A DNA stretch of 64,000 bases from CAYVTM01 sp964454645 (GTDB lineage: Bacteria; Bacteroidota; Bacteroidia; Sphingobacteriales; Sphingobacteriaceae): positions 124,001 to 188,000 of the forward strand of contig CAYVTM010000004.1 in NCBI GenBank assembly GCA_964454645.1, written 5' to 3'. Under the pieces are notes generated by a model. The model saw only the letters and a program-made list of their open reading frames with translations, was not told the DNA's origin and ran no database searches. The position numbers and the translations under genes are program-made. Positions 43,854-53,107 of the stretch are shown piece after piece; position 1 is the first letter of the stretch; the number at the start of each line of letters is the position of its first letter.

Positions 43854-44255
43854 ATGACAACACTCGAAAGTAAAGAAATTCAAATTCAACAATCCATAGA
43901 AAAAGTATATGCTTTTTTGGCTGATCTTACGAATCATCATCAGCTTATGCCTGAGTCTGTTTACAATTGGTCGGCTACTGCAGATGAATGTAAATTTACC
44001 ATCCAAAATATGGCTACGCTCGAACTGAAAGTAGATGAACGTATAGCTAATGAGCTTATCCGCGTCGTTCCTAAAAAAGAAGCCCCCTTCCCTTTATCCC
44101 TTCTCTGGACAGTGAAAGCAGCGGGCGATCATAGCATCGCAAAAATGACAATCAATGCCGAGCTCAATCCTTTTATTAAAATGATTGCCGTAGGCCCTTT
44201 ACAAAAATTGGTTGATTATCAGGCCGAGCGGTTAATAGCTGTTTTAAATACATAA
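43854..44255 (+). CDS. SRPBCC/START-like domain protein
   Basis: Small cytosolic protein of 133 residues. The start LESKEIQIQQSIEKVYAFLADLTNHHQLMPESVYNWSA followed by alternating strands and a final long helix (LNPFIKMIAVGPLQKLVDYQAERLIAVL) is the SRPBCC (Bet v1/START) fold, which holds hydrophobic ligands. A pairing of this gene with pyrE recurs in Bacteroidota. The ligand and role are unknown. It starts seven bases after pyrE, so the pair is probably one operon. Confidence 0.82.
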   Translation: MTTLESKEIQIQQSIEKVYAFLADLTNHHQLMPESVYNWSATADECKFTIQNMATLELKVDERIANELIRVVPKKEAPFPLSLLWTVKAAGDHSIAKMTINAELNPFIKMIAVGPLQKLVDYQAERLIAVLNT

Positions 44256-44387
44256 AACTCTGCTAATTAGGCGTATTTCTGCAAATTGGTCATCCCGATT
44301 TCAAGATATATAGACAAATATTCCGATTTTTTATCCCTTTTTTCTGGTGGCAATGGATTTGATGAGTATCTGTTAAATTTTATACAG

Positions 44388-46976
44388 ATGAATTTTAATC
44401 AATATACAATCAAATCTCAGGAAGCTGTGAATAAAGCAGTAGAAATTGCTACAGGTTTCGAGCATCAGGCAGTTGAACCTGCGCATTTACTGAAGGGTAT
44501 TTTAAGTGTGGATGAACAGGTGGTTCCTTTTTTATTTAAGAAGGCGAATGTCCAGCTGCAACGGGTAAGTGACAGCATCGATGCAATTCTTAAAGCATAC
44601 CCGAAAGTATCTGCGGAGCAACATTACCTTTCTTCCGATTCGAATGCTGCCTTGCAAAAAGCATTGGCATCTTTGAAAGAATTCAAAGATGAATTTGTTT
44701 CTATCGAGCATTTGTTCTTGGGAATTCTTGCAGGAAAGGATCAGGTAGCACGTTTATTGAAGGATGCCGGGTTGAATGAAAAAGACCTGAAGGCTGCAAT
44801 TAAAGCATTGCGGGGAGAGCAAAAAGTTACCGACCCGAATGCCGAAGCTACTTATAATTCATTGAATCGTTATGCAAAGAACCTGAATGAGCTTGCAGCT
44901 TCCGGTAAACTCGATCCCGTTATCGGGCGTGATGATGAGATACGTCGTGTGATTCAGATCTTATCACGAAGAACAAAAAACAATCCGATACTGATCGGGG
45001 AACCGGGGGTTGGTAAAACTGCCATTGCAGAAGGGATCGCCCATCGGATTCTGAAGAAAGACGTTCCCGAAAACTTAAAAACAAAAACGGTTTATTCCCT
45101 GGATATGGGATCGCTCATCGCCGGTGCGAAATACAAAGGTGAGTTCGAAGAGCGTTTGAAAGCTGTTGTGAAAGAAGTAATCCAAAGCGATGGAGAAATT
45201 ATTTTGTTCATCGATGAGATTCATACATTAGTAGGAGCGGGAGCTTCTGAAGGTGCGATGGACGCTGCCAATATTTTAAAGCCTGCCCTGGCTCGCGGTG
45301 AATTGCGTGCAATAGGAGCGACTACCTTGAACGAATATCAAAAATACTTTGAAAAAGATAAAGCTTTAGAACGTCGTTTTCAGAAAGTAATGGTTGATGA
45401 GCCCGATACGCAAGATGCGATTGCGATTTTACGCGGATTGAAAGAGCGCTACGAAACACATCATAAAGTGCGTATCAAAGACGAAGCGATCATTGCATCG
45501 GTAGAGCTTTCGCAACGTTATATCAACGATCGTTTCTTGCCCGATAAAGCAATTGACCTGATGGACGAAGCTGCTTCGAAACTGCGTCTGGAAATGGACT
45601 CGGTTCCCGAAGAACTGGATGAGATCGAACGCAGGATTATGCAGCTGGAAATCGAACGTGCAGCGATTAAGCGGGAAGGCGATAATAAAAAGTTAAATGA
45701 GCTGAATGAAACGATTGCTAATCTTTCGGAAGAACGAAATGCTTTTCGTGCAAAATGGAATGCGGAGAAAGAGATCGTCAATAAGATTCAGGAAGAATTA
45801 GACCGTATTGAAAATTATAAGCTCGAAGCTGAACAAGCTGAACGGGCAAGCGATTACGGTAAAGTGGCCGAATTGCGTTATGGAAAAATTAAAGATGCCG
45901 AGAAAAATGTGGAGGAGTTGAAAAATCAACTTGAGCAAAACAGTTCGCGCATCATGAAAGAAGAAGTTACTGCGGAAGATATTGCGGGAGTTGTATCGCG
46001 TTGGACAGGTATTCCGGTTACGAAGATGATCGAGGGTGAACGCGAGAAACTGTTGCACCTGGAAGAAGAATTGCATAAACGTGTGGTTGGCCAGGCTGAA
46101 GCTATTGAAGCCATATCGGATGCCGTACGTCGAAGCCGTGCAGGTTTACAAGATAAGAAAAGACCCATCGGCTCTTTTATCTTCTTAGGAACTACGGGGG
46201 TAGGAAAGACAGAGCTTGCCAAAGCCCTTGCCGATTTTTTGTTCAATGATGAAAACGCGATGACCCGTATCGATATGTCGGAATATCAGGAACGGCATTC
46301 CGTATCACGATTAATTGGTGCGCCTCCGGGATATGTGGGTTATGATGAGGGTGGACAATTAACGGAATCGGTTCGTCGCCGGCCTTACTCCGTGATACTT
46401 TTAGATGAAATTGAAAAAGCGCATCCCGATGTATTCAACATTTTATTACAGGTTTTGGACGATGGACGCCTGACCGATAATAAAGGCCGTGTAGTGAATT
46501 TTAAAAATACGATCATCATTATGACTTCCAACATTGGAGCGCATTTAATTCAGGACCAGTTTAGCGAACTGAATGAATACAATAAAGATGAAGTAATAGC
46601 GAAAACCAAAGCTCAGGTTTTCGATTTGTTGAAGAAAACGATTCGTCCGGAATTTTTAAATCGTATTGATGAAATCATCATGTTTACTCCATTAAGTCGT
46701 GATGAAGTAAGAGCGATTACCGAAATGCAATTCAAAGCGATTCAGAAAAGCATGATGGAAATGGGAATTGAATTAAGCGCTACCGAAGAAGTACTCGATT
46801 GGCTAGGGCAGCTGGGTTACGACCCGCAGTTCGGGGCAAGGCCTTTAAAACGCGTAATACAGAAAAAAGTCTTAAATGAATTGTCGAAGCAAATCCTATC
46901 CGGTGCGGTACATAAAGACTCTTCAATATTGATGAAATTAGATGATCGCCAGAATATCATCTTTGCAAATATGTAA
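44388..46976 (+). CDS. clpB: ATP-dependent chaperone ClpB
   Basis: Hexameric AAA+ disaggregase of 862 residues that works with DnaK to rescue aggregated proteins. The N-terminal Clp repeat domain starts at MNFNQYTIKSQEAVNKAVEIA; the first AAA+ module has Walker A GEPGVGKTAIAEG and Walker B IILFIDEIHTLVG; the long coiled-coil middle domain (about residues 400-520, KLNELNETIANLSEERNAF) distinguishes ClpB from ClpA/ClpC; the second module has Walker A GTTGVGKTELAKAL and VILLDEIEKAHPDVFNI. An in-frame ATG 102 bp upstream was rejected because its residues are not ClpB-like. A strong terminator follows. No CIRCE-type operator was seen. Confidence 0.97.
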   Translation: MNFNQYTIKSQEAVNKAVEIATGFEHQAVEPAHLLKGILSVDEQVVPFLFKKANVQLQRVSDSIDAILKAYPKVSAEQHYLSSDSNAALQKALASLKEFKDEFVSIEHLFLGILAGKDQVARLLKDAGLNEKDLKAAIKALRGEQKVTDPNAEATYNSLNRYAKNLNELAASGKLDPVIGRDDEIRRVIQILSRRTKNNPILIGEPGVGKTAIAEGIAHRILKKDVPENLKTKTVYSLDMGSLIAGAKYKGEFEERLKAVVKEVIQSDGEIILFIDEIHTLVGAGASEGAMDAANILKPALARGELRAIGATTLNEYQKYFEKDKALERRFQKVMVDEPDTQDAIAILRGLKERYETHHKVRIKDEAIIASVELSQRYINDRFLPDKAIDLMDEAASKLRLEMDSVPEELDEIERRIMQLEIERAAIKREGDNKKLNELNETIANLSEERNAFRAKWNAEKEIVNKIQEELDRIENYKLEAEQAERASDYGKVAELRYGKIKDAEKNVEELKNQLEQNSSRIMKEEVTAEDIAGVVSRWTGIPVTKMIEGEREKLLHLEEELHKRVVGQAEAIEAISDAVRRSRAGLQDKKRPIGSFIFLGTTGVGKTELAKALADFLFNDENAMTRIDMSEYQERHSVSRLIGAPPGYVGYDEGGQLTESVRRRPYSVILLDEIEKAHPDVFNILLQVLDDGRLTDNKGRVVNFKNTIIIMTSNIGAHLIQDQFSELNEYNKDEVIAKTKAQVFDLLKKTIRPEFLNRIDEIIMFTPLSRDEVRAITEMQFKAIQKSMMEMGIELSATEEVLDWLGQLGYDPQFGARPLKRVIQKKVLNELSKQILSGAVHKDSSILMKLDDRQNIIFANM

Positions 46977-46995
46977 TATTGATGCGACATAGGAA

Positions 46996-47032
46996 GAAGC
47001 CGGGACTTACATATCCCGGTTTCTTTGTTTTT
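46996..47032 (+). terminator. clpB terminator
   Basis: GAAGCCGGGA / TCCCGGTTTC stem of 10 pairs (one G-T) with an eight-base loop, followed by TTTGTTTTT. It lies 20 bp past clpB and rules out an N-terminal extension of the next gene into this stretch. Confidence 0.85.
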
Positions 47033-47146
47033 AAGGCTGATAATTTAGAGTCTATCTGTCCGGATAGCTGTTTGCTTTCTTACTCTTTGGGAATTCACAA
47101 ATATTCCATAACTTGCTTCCTGTCTTTTCTTTTTAGAGGAAAGAAG

Positions 47147-49807
47147 ATGCATAAATTAATGTCCTTAAGCTATATGAAAAAAATATGTATACTGTTACTT
47201 TCAACAGCTCCATTGCTAAGTTTTGCGCAATATTATAAAGGAGTGCAAGCTTCCGAATTTGTTCAGGCTGCGGAAGAAGTTAAAATGAATCCCTTCCGGG
47301 AAACTCCCGAATTTATCAAATTGAAAAAAGATGCGCAGCCGGATGTGCAGGTATTCGAATCGTGGATGCAGGAACAGATAGGTTTAAGTACGTCCCGCTT
47401 TCAGTTGCAAAATGTTTCAAAAGCTGATGCTCTGGGATATACACACCATCGTTTTCAGCAAAACATAGGAGCTGTACCCATAGAATGGGCAACGGTTATA
47501 GCGCATACTTATGCCGGGAAGATACAATCGGTAAACGGTAAGCTTTATAGAGATATTGACATTCAAAACAATGTCAGCCTGACAAAGGAAGATGCATTTG
47601 CGAAAGCGATACAAGTCATCGGAGCTGCATCCTATAAATGGGAACGCAAAGCCGAAGAAGCTTTGTTAAAAGAAAAATTAAACAAGCCCGGCTTTTCTTA
47701 CGATCCTACAATCGAATTGGTTTTGTTACCGGTTGATGAATCATCTTCTGTCCTGAATTATGCGTATAAGATTGATATGTATGCACATGAACCCGACGGC
47801 CGTTGGGATGTATATGTTGATGCATCTGCGGGGGTAATCTTACTGAAGATAGAACGTATGTGTACGATTGATGTAAAAGGTACTGCACACACAAAATATC
47901 ATGGGGTATTGGATATAATGACTGACAGTATTTCCACCAATGTATTTCGCTTGAAAGAAACCAACCGTAGCGGAAGAGGGATGCAGATAGAAACCTTAGA
48001 CTGTAACAAAGGAGATGAAAGCGATGCGGTAGATTTTGTGGATGATGATAATGTATGGAACAATGTGAATGCTAACTTCGACGAAGCTGCAACCGATTGT
48101 CATATTGGTGCCGGGCTTACATACGATTATTTTTACGATAGTTTAGGGCGTGATAGTTATGACGATCAGGGTTCTAAATTATTGCAATTTGTACATTATG
48201 ATAACGGATGGTTCAACGCGCAATGGACGGGTTCTTATTCCCGTTACGGAGATGGAATAAACGCTCCTTTAACTTCTATTGATATTGTATCGCATGAAAT
48301 TTCTCATGGTATTACTCAGGAAACTGCCGGATTAATTTACCGCAGCGAATCGGGAGCCTTGAACGAATCATTCAGTGATATTTTTGGAACCGTAGTTGAG
48401 TTTAATCAATTACCGAATTCTGCTTCCTGGATTATCGGAACAAGGAATTTTAGCCTAAGAAATATGGCTAGTCCGAATGATTTCCAAAATCCTGATACCT
48501 ATGGTGGAGCTTTTTGGACGGATACTAAAAACTGTATCCCTTCCAATGTAAACGATTGGTGTGGTGTGCACAACAATAGTGGTGTGCAAAATTTTTGGTT
48601 TTATTTATTGGCTAATGGTGGTTCAGGAACGAACGATTTAGGGAATGTTTATTCAGTAGATTCGTTGGGTATGAGTGTGGCTGCAAAAATAACCTATAGA
48701 AGCTTATCTGTTTATTTAACTCAAACATCCGATTATGCAGATGCCCGTTTTTATTCTATACAAGCAGCTATCGATTTGTACGGAGAAGACTCTAAACAAC
48801 ACCAGGCCGTAGCTAATGCATGGTATGCCGTAGGTGTGGGCAAACCTTATAGCTTTATCCCTATTGCTGATTTCTATGTTGAAGAATTAAAATGTACTCC
48901 TAACTCGGTTGTTCGTTTCATAAATGTTAGCGGTAGCGCCAATAGTTATCATTGGGATTTCGGAGACGGAGCTACATCCATAGCAGAAAGTCCGCTACAT
49001 CAATATACTCAGGTAGGCTCGTACGATGTTACATTAATAGCAACGAATAATAATGGATCAGATACCATGCATATTTTGAATGCTGTAAATATATTCACCG
49101 ATAAACCGCTTGTAAGTACATGCAATACAACCACCGCAGCTCCTTATGGAACCACCGGAATTTATCGCGTACAATTTGCCGATTTAGATAATCCTTCCGA
49201 GAGTCCTGGCAATGAAAACCCTTATATGGATTTTAATTGTTACCGGGCATTGGTGGGGGCAGGGGAAACCTATCCGATTACGGTAACTACTTACCATGCT
49301 ACACCGGTATTTACACGTGTATGGATAGATTATAACAACGATGGAAATTTTATTTTCCCTGATGAACTGGCTTTCAGTTCAGATAATACCATACAAACTC
49401 ATACCGGTGATATCACTATTCCTTTGACAGCTGTTACAAATGTACCTTTGCGTATGCGTGTCACTTCGGCAAGGCCGATTAACAATACGCCTGATAATCC
49501 ATGCGGGCTTATTCGCAGCGGTCAGGTGGAAGATTATAGTGTTGTAATTTCGCCGGCTGCTTCGGTTCAACAAATATCGACACTGCAGGCAAAAGTGTAT
49601 CCCAATCCCACACAAGGAAATTTATATATTGAAAGTGATGAAGATTATTTACAGTTGAAAATTACAAATCTGCTTGGCTCAATCATCTATGAAGAGTCTT
49701 TTAGCAGAACCACAGAAATTGATACCCGTTTATTTTCTAAAGGAATTTATATTGTTTATATAAACTCCGATCGAAAACAACACATACAAAAAATTAGTGT
49801 TGAGTAA
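47147..49807 (+). CDS. Secreted M4 (thermolysin-like) metallopeptidase with PKD, GEVED and type IX sorting domains
   Basis: Secreted zinc endopeptidase of 886 residues. Order: signal peptide (MKKICILLLSTAPLLSFA|Q), FTP-type propeptide (about 30-240; HHRFQQNIGAVPIEWATV), M4 catalytic domain (about 250-600) with His383-Glu384-Ile-Ser-His387 (HEISH), the third zinc ligand in GALNESFSDIFG, and NNSGVQNFWFY carrying the catalytic His region; PKD domain (about 605-685, with YHWDFGDG); GEVED domain (VWIDYNNDGNFIF.., then SGQVEDYSVVI); and a C-terminal type IX sorting domain starting KVYPNPTQGNLYIES. The sorting domain routes it through T9SS to the surface or outside, matching the porQ gene here. Start at 47147 follows a GAGGAAAGAAG site. 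Confidence 0.93.
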   Translation: MHKLMSLSYMKKICILLLSTAPLLSFAQYYKGVQASEFVQAAEEVKMNPFRETPEFIKLKKDAQPDVQVFESWMQEQIGLSTSRFQLQNVSKADALGYTHHRFQQNIGAVPIEWATVIAHTYAGKIQSVNGKLYRDIDIQNNVSLTKEDAFAKAIQVIGAASYKWERKAEEALLKEKLNKPGFSYDPTIELVLLPVDESSSVLNYAYKIDMYAHEPDGRWDVYVDASAGVILLKIERMCTIDVKGTAHTKYHGVLDIMTDSISTNVFRLKETNRSGRGMQIETLDCNKGDESDAVDFVDDDNVWNNVNANFDEAATDCHIGAGLTYDYFYDSLGRDSYDDQGSKLLQFVHYDNGWFNAQWTGSYSRYGDGINAPLTSIDIVSHEISHGITQETAGLIYRSESGALNESFSDIFGTVVEFNQLPNSASWIIGTRNFSLRNMASPNDFQNPDTYGGAFWTDTKNCIPSNVNDWCGVHNNSGVQNFWFYLLANGGSGTNDLGNVYSVDSLGMSVAAKITYRSLSVYLTQTSDYADARFYSIQAAIDLYGEDSKQHQAVANAWYAVGVGKPYSFIPIADFYVEELKCTPNSVVRFINVSGSANSYHWDFGDGATSIAESPLHQYTQVGSYDVTLIATNNNGSDTMHILNAVNIFTDKPLVSTCNTTTAAPYGTTGIYRVQFADLDNPSESPGNENPYMDFNCYRALVGAGETYPITVTTYHATPVFTRVWIDYNNDGNFIFPDELAFSSDNTIQTHTGDITIPLTAVTNVPLRMRVTSARPINNTPDNPCGLIRSGQVEDYSVVISPAASVQQISTLQAKVYPNPTQGNLYIESDEDYLQLKITNLLGSIIYEESFSRTTEIDTRLFSKGIYIVYINSDRKQHIQKISVE

Positions 49808-49810
49808 AAA

Positions 49811-49854
49811 ATAGCCAACCCCAAACTCTCATCTAAGAGTTTGGGGTTGGCTAT
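49811..49854 (+). terminator. Perfect 19-bp hairpin downstream of the M4 peptidase gene
   Basis: ATAGCCAACCCCAAACTCT pairs perfectly over 19 bases with the inverted copy at 49836-49854 around a six-base loop. It begins four bases after the stop. It lacks a following T-tract in the plus direction, while an A-tract precedes it (a U-tract for minus-strand transcripts), so its terminator role for the peptidase gene is uncertain; mRNA 3'-end stabilisation or convergent termination is possible. Confidence 0.6.
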
Positions 49855-50001
49855 ATCATGTTATTTCGAATCATTTTTCTTTTTTAATCGTAGCGTTTCA
49901 AATGTTTGGCATACCCCTTGAACCTATTAAGGGATATATAAAATATAGGCTATACAGGTAGTTCGTTCTGCCATTATGGCTATCTAAAAACGAAGAGATA
50001 T

Positions 50002-52473
50002 ATGAGTATTTTTGATCCATTCAAAATAAATCAGCTGGATTCCAGCTTTATAAACGACGATACGGAGTTTTTTCCCTTACTGACATCGGAAGATGAAGAA
50101 GCGATGAATACGGAGGAAATGCCTGAAGTTTTGTCAATACTGCCTTTGCGAAATACCGTTTTATTTCCGGGTGTTGTTATTCCTATTACCGTAGGTCGCG
50201 ATAAGTCGATAAAATTGATACGCGATGCTTATAAAGGAAGTAAAATTATTGGCGTGGTTGCACAGAAAGATACTTCCATAGAAGACCCTATCTATGAAGA
50301 TCTGCAGCAAGTGGGGACGGTAGCATATATCGTTAAGATGTTGCAAATGCCTGATGGAAATACTACTGTCATTATTCAAGGGAAAAGACGTTTCAATCTG
50401 AATGAATTAATTCAAACCGAGCCTTATTTCAAAGCAAGAGTTTTGCCTTTTGTAGAGCAAAAGCTTGTTAAGGATAAGGAGTTTAATGCGCTGGTGGCAT
50501 CTTTAAAAGAGATGTCGGTGCAGATTATTCAATTGTCACAAAACATCCCTTCCGAAGCCGCTTTTGCGATTAAGAATATCGAGAGCCCTTCTTTCCTGAT
50601 AAACTTTATCAGCTCCAATATGAATGCAGATCTGAATGAAAAGCAACGCATGCTGGAAGTTTCAGACTTGCGTCAACGTGCGCAAATGTTGCTCGAGCAT
50701 CTCACAAAGGAGTTGCAAATGTTGGAATTGAAAAATCAAATTCAATCGAAAGTACGTACCGATATCGATCGCCAGCAGAGAGAATATTTCTTACACCAAC
50801 AGTTGAAACAAATTCAAGAGGAGTTGGGTACCGATAATCCGGACTTGGAAATAGAGAATCTTCGTGAGAAAGGATTAGAGAAAAAATGGTCGGCAGAAGT
50901 TGCGGAAACTTTTAACAAAGAGCTGGATAAGTTACAACGCATGAATCCGGCAGCTGCGGAATACTCCGTTGTATTGAACTATGTAGAGCTCTTGTTGGAA
51001 CTGCCCTGGAATGAATATACCATTGACCATTTCGATTTAAAGAAAGCTCAGAAAATATTGGATACCGATCATTTTGGTTTGGAAAAAGTAAAAGCAAGAA
51101 TACTTGAGTACATTGCTGTTCTCAAACTCAAGCACAATATGAAGGCGCCTATCCTTTGTTTGGTCGGTCCTCCGGGAGTAGGTAAAACATCCTTGGGGAA
51201 ATCCATTGCCAAAGCGGTGGGTAGAAAATATGTACGGATGGCTTTGGGAGGTATTCGCGATGAAGCGGATATTCGCGGACATCGTAAAACCTATATCGGT
51301 GCCATGCCGGGACGTATTATTCAGTCCTTGAAAAAAGCGCAATCGGCAAATCCTGTGTTTGTATTAGACGAGATCGATAAGGTTGGCAATGATTTTCGTG
51401 GAGACCCTTCTTCTGCCTTGTTGGAAGTACTCGACCCCGAACAAAATAATGCTTTCTACGATCATTATGTAGAACTCGATTTCGATTTGTCGAATGTTAT
51501 GTTTATTGCTACTGCCAACTCATTAAGTAATATCCATCCTGCATTACGCGACCGTATGGAGATTATTGAAGTGAATGGATATACCATTGAGGAAAAAGTA
51601 GAGATTGCCAAAAATTATTTGATACCGAAGCAACGTGAAGCACATGGATTAAAGCTTCAGGATATCAGTATTAAATCTGATGTGATTGAGAAAATTGCTG
51701 AAGATTATACGCGGGAGTCCGGGGTCAGGGGCCTGGAGAAAAAAATTGCAACGGTTGTGCGTGGTATTGCTAAGAAAGTAGCTCTTGAAGAAAGTTACAA
51801 TCCGCAGTTAACGAAAACTGATGTTGAGACGATTTTGGGTCCACCTGAATTTGATAAGGATATGTATCAGGGGAATGAAACTGCCGGTGTGGTTACCGGT
51901 TTGGCATGGACTTCTGTTGGTGGAGATATTTTATTTATTGAAGCGAGTATTAGCCCGGGCAAAGGTAAATTAACCCTCACCGGAAATTTGGGCGATGTAA
52001 TGAAAGAATCGGCTGTAATTGCGCTTGCCTATTTACGTGCCAATGCTGCAAAATTCAATATCGATCCGCGTTTGTTCGACCGTTGGGATTTACACGTCCA
52101 TGTTCCTGCGGGTGCCGTTCCTAAAGACGGCCCTTCGGCAGGTATCACGATGCTTACGGCACTTACCTCGGTATTTACACAACGCAAAATAAAACCTTAT
52201 CTGGCAATGACCGGAGAGATTACTCTACGCGGGAAAGTTTTACCGGTAGGTGGTATCAAAGAAAAAATATTAGCGGCTAAACGTGCGAATATTAAAGAGA
52301 TTATCCTTTGTGAGAATAACAGGAAAGATATCGAAGAAATAAATCCACGTTATATCAAAGACTTGAAATTGAACTATGTATCGCAGATGTCTGAGGTGAT
52401 TGATCTTGCTTTATTGAAAACGAAAGTGAAAGAGCCCATAGACCTTAAGGTTACAGATACCTTGAAAAACTAA
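50002..52473 (+). CDS. lon: Endopeptidase La (Lon protease)
   Basis: ATP-dependent serine protease of 823 residues for regulatory and damaged proteins. The N-terminal LAN domain (VLSILPLRNTVLFPGVVIPITVGRDKSIKLI), a coiled-coil region, an AAA+ module with Walker A GPPGVGKTSLGKS and FVLDEIDKVG, and the C-terminal protease domain with catalytic Ser712 in PKDGPSAGITM and Lys755 in GGIKEKIL. All parts and normal length are present. The start MSIFDPFKINQLDSSF includes an acidic N-terminal extension typical of Bacteroidota Lon. It is followed by a clear terminator. Confidence 0.97.
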   Translation: MSIFDPFKINQLDSSFINDDTEFFPLLTSEDEEAMNTEEMPEVLSILPLRNTVLFPGVVIPITVGRDKSIKLIRDAYKGSKIIGVVAQKDTSIEDPIYEDLQQVGTVAYIVKMLQMPDGNTTVIIQGKRRFNLNELIQTEPYFKARVLPFVEQKLVKDKEFNALVASLKEMSVQIIQLSQNIPSEAAFAIKNIESPSFLINFISSNMNADLNEKQRMLEVSDLRQRAQMLLEHLTKELQMLELKNQIQSKVRTDIDRQQREYFLHQQLKQIQEELGTDNPDLEIENLREKGLEKKWSAEVAETFNKELDKLQRMNPAAAEYSVVLNYVELLLELPWNEYTIDHFDLKKAQKILDTDHFGLEKVKARILEYIAVLKLKHNMKAPILCLVGPPGVGKTSLGKSIAKAVGRKYVRMALGGIRDEADIRGHRKTYIGAMPGRIIQSLKKAQSANPVFVLDEIDKVGNDFRGDPSSALLEVLDPEQNNAFYDHYVELDFDLSNVMFIATANSLSNIHPALRDRMEIIEVNGYTIEEKVEIAKNYLIPKQREAHGLKLQDISIKSDVIEKIAEDYTRESGVRGLEKKIATVVRGIAKKVALEESYNPQLTKTDVETILGPPEFDKDMYQGNETAGVVTGLAWTSVGGDILFIEASISPGKGKLTLTGNLGDVMKESAVIALAYLRANAAKFNIDPRLFDRWDLHVHVPAGAVPKDGPSAGITMLTALTSVFTQRKIKPYLAMTGEITLRGKVLPVGGIKEKILAAKRANIKEIILCENNRKDIEEINPRYIKDLKLNYVSQMSEVIDLALLKTKVKEPIDLKVTDTLKN

Positions 52474-52508
52474 GAGGAATAAGTGATTTTCGGATAAAAA
52501 TATTGTAT

Positions 52509-52535
52509 AAAGGGACTCAATCGAGTCCTTTTTGC
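52509..52535 (+). terminator. lon terminator
   Basis: GGACTC-AATC-GAGTCC stem with flanking A-T pairs and TTTTTGCTTTT after it, 36 bp beyond the lon stop. Confidence 0.8.
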
Positions 52536-52617
52536 TTTTAGAAAAATATTTATCAGAGTATTCGAATATTTTACTCTTCGATTTTGTAAATTCGATTCAC
52601 ATTAAGTGAATTTTTGC

Positions 52618-53093
52618 ATGAAAGCATATACTATTGAAATTAAATGGGCATTGATATTCGTGCTTATGTCTTTTGTCTGGATGCTCCTGGAGAAGTTAAC
52701 GGGTTTGCACAGTACTCATATTGATCAACATGCCATATATACAAATCTGGTGGCTATTCCTGCAATTGCAATCTATATTTTTGCATTAAGGGATAAGCGT
52801 AAGAATTTTTATGAAGGAAAGATGTCGTATAAGCAAGGCTTTATTTCCGGATTAATTATTTCATGTATCATAGCACTGATAAGCCCTTTTACACAGTTTG
52901 TGGTAAGTACAATAATAACACCCGAGTATTTTCCGAATGTAATTGCTTATGCGGTTGAATCCGGGAAGATGAATCAAGCGGAAGCGGAAGCCTATTTAAT
53001 TTACGAAGCTACATGATGCAGGGCTTCTTCGGAGCATTGCTGATGGGAATATTGACCACTGCAATTGTAGCATTCTTTATCCGGAAAAAATAA
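52618..53093 (+). pseudogene. DUF4199 family membrane protein with a -1 frameshift
   Basis: From the ATG at 52618 the frame gives a four-helix membrane protein (KWALIFVLMSFVWMLLEK; NLVAIPAIAIYIFALRDKR; YKQGFISGLIISCIIALISPF) but stops early at 53014-53016, ending AYLIYEAT. In the neighbouring frame from about 52997 the sequence reads as the expected continuation: NLRSYMMQGFFGALLMG, then ILTTAIVAFFIRKK and a stop at 53091-53093. Adding one T to the TTT at 52995-52997 restores one protein, with AYFNLRSYMMQG. This is the usual DUF4199 ending, so the gene is broken by one base, really or by sequence error. Function of the family is unknown. It lies between lon and ltaE on the same strand. Confidence 0.75.
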
Positions 53094-53107
53094 TTTATAA
53101 AATAAGG

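Noticed and set aside
46979..47146. Upstream in-frame extension of the M4 peptidase gene
   Set aside because: It spans the clpB terminator hairpin and its residues do not look like a signal peptide; the ATG at 47147 fits both the SD and the signal sequence.
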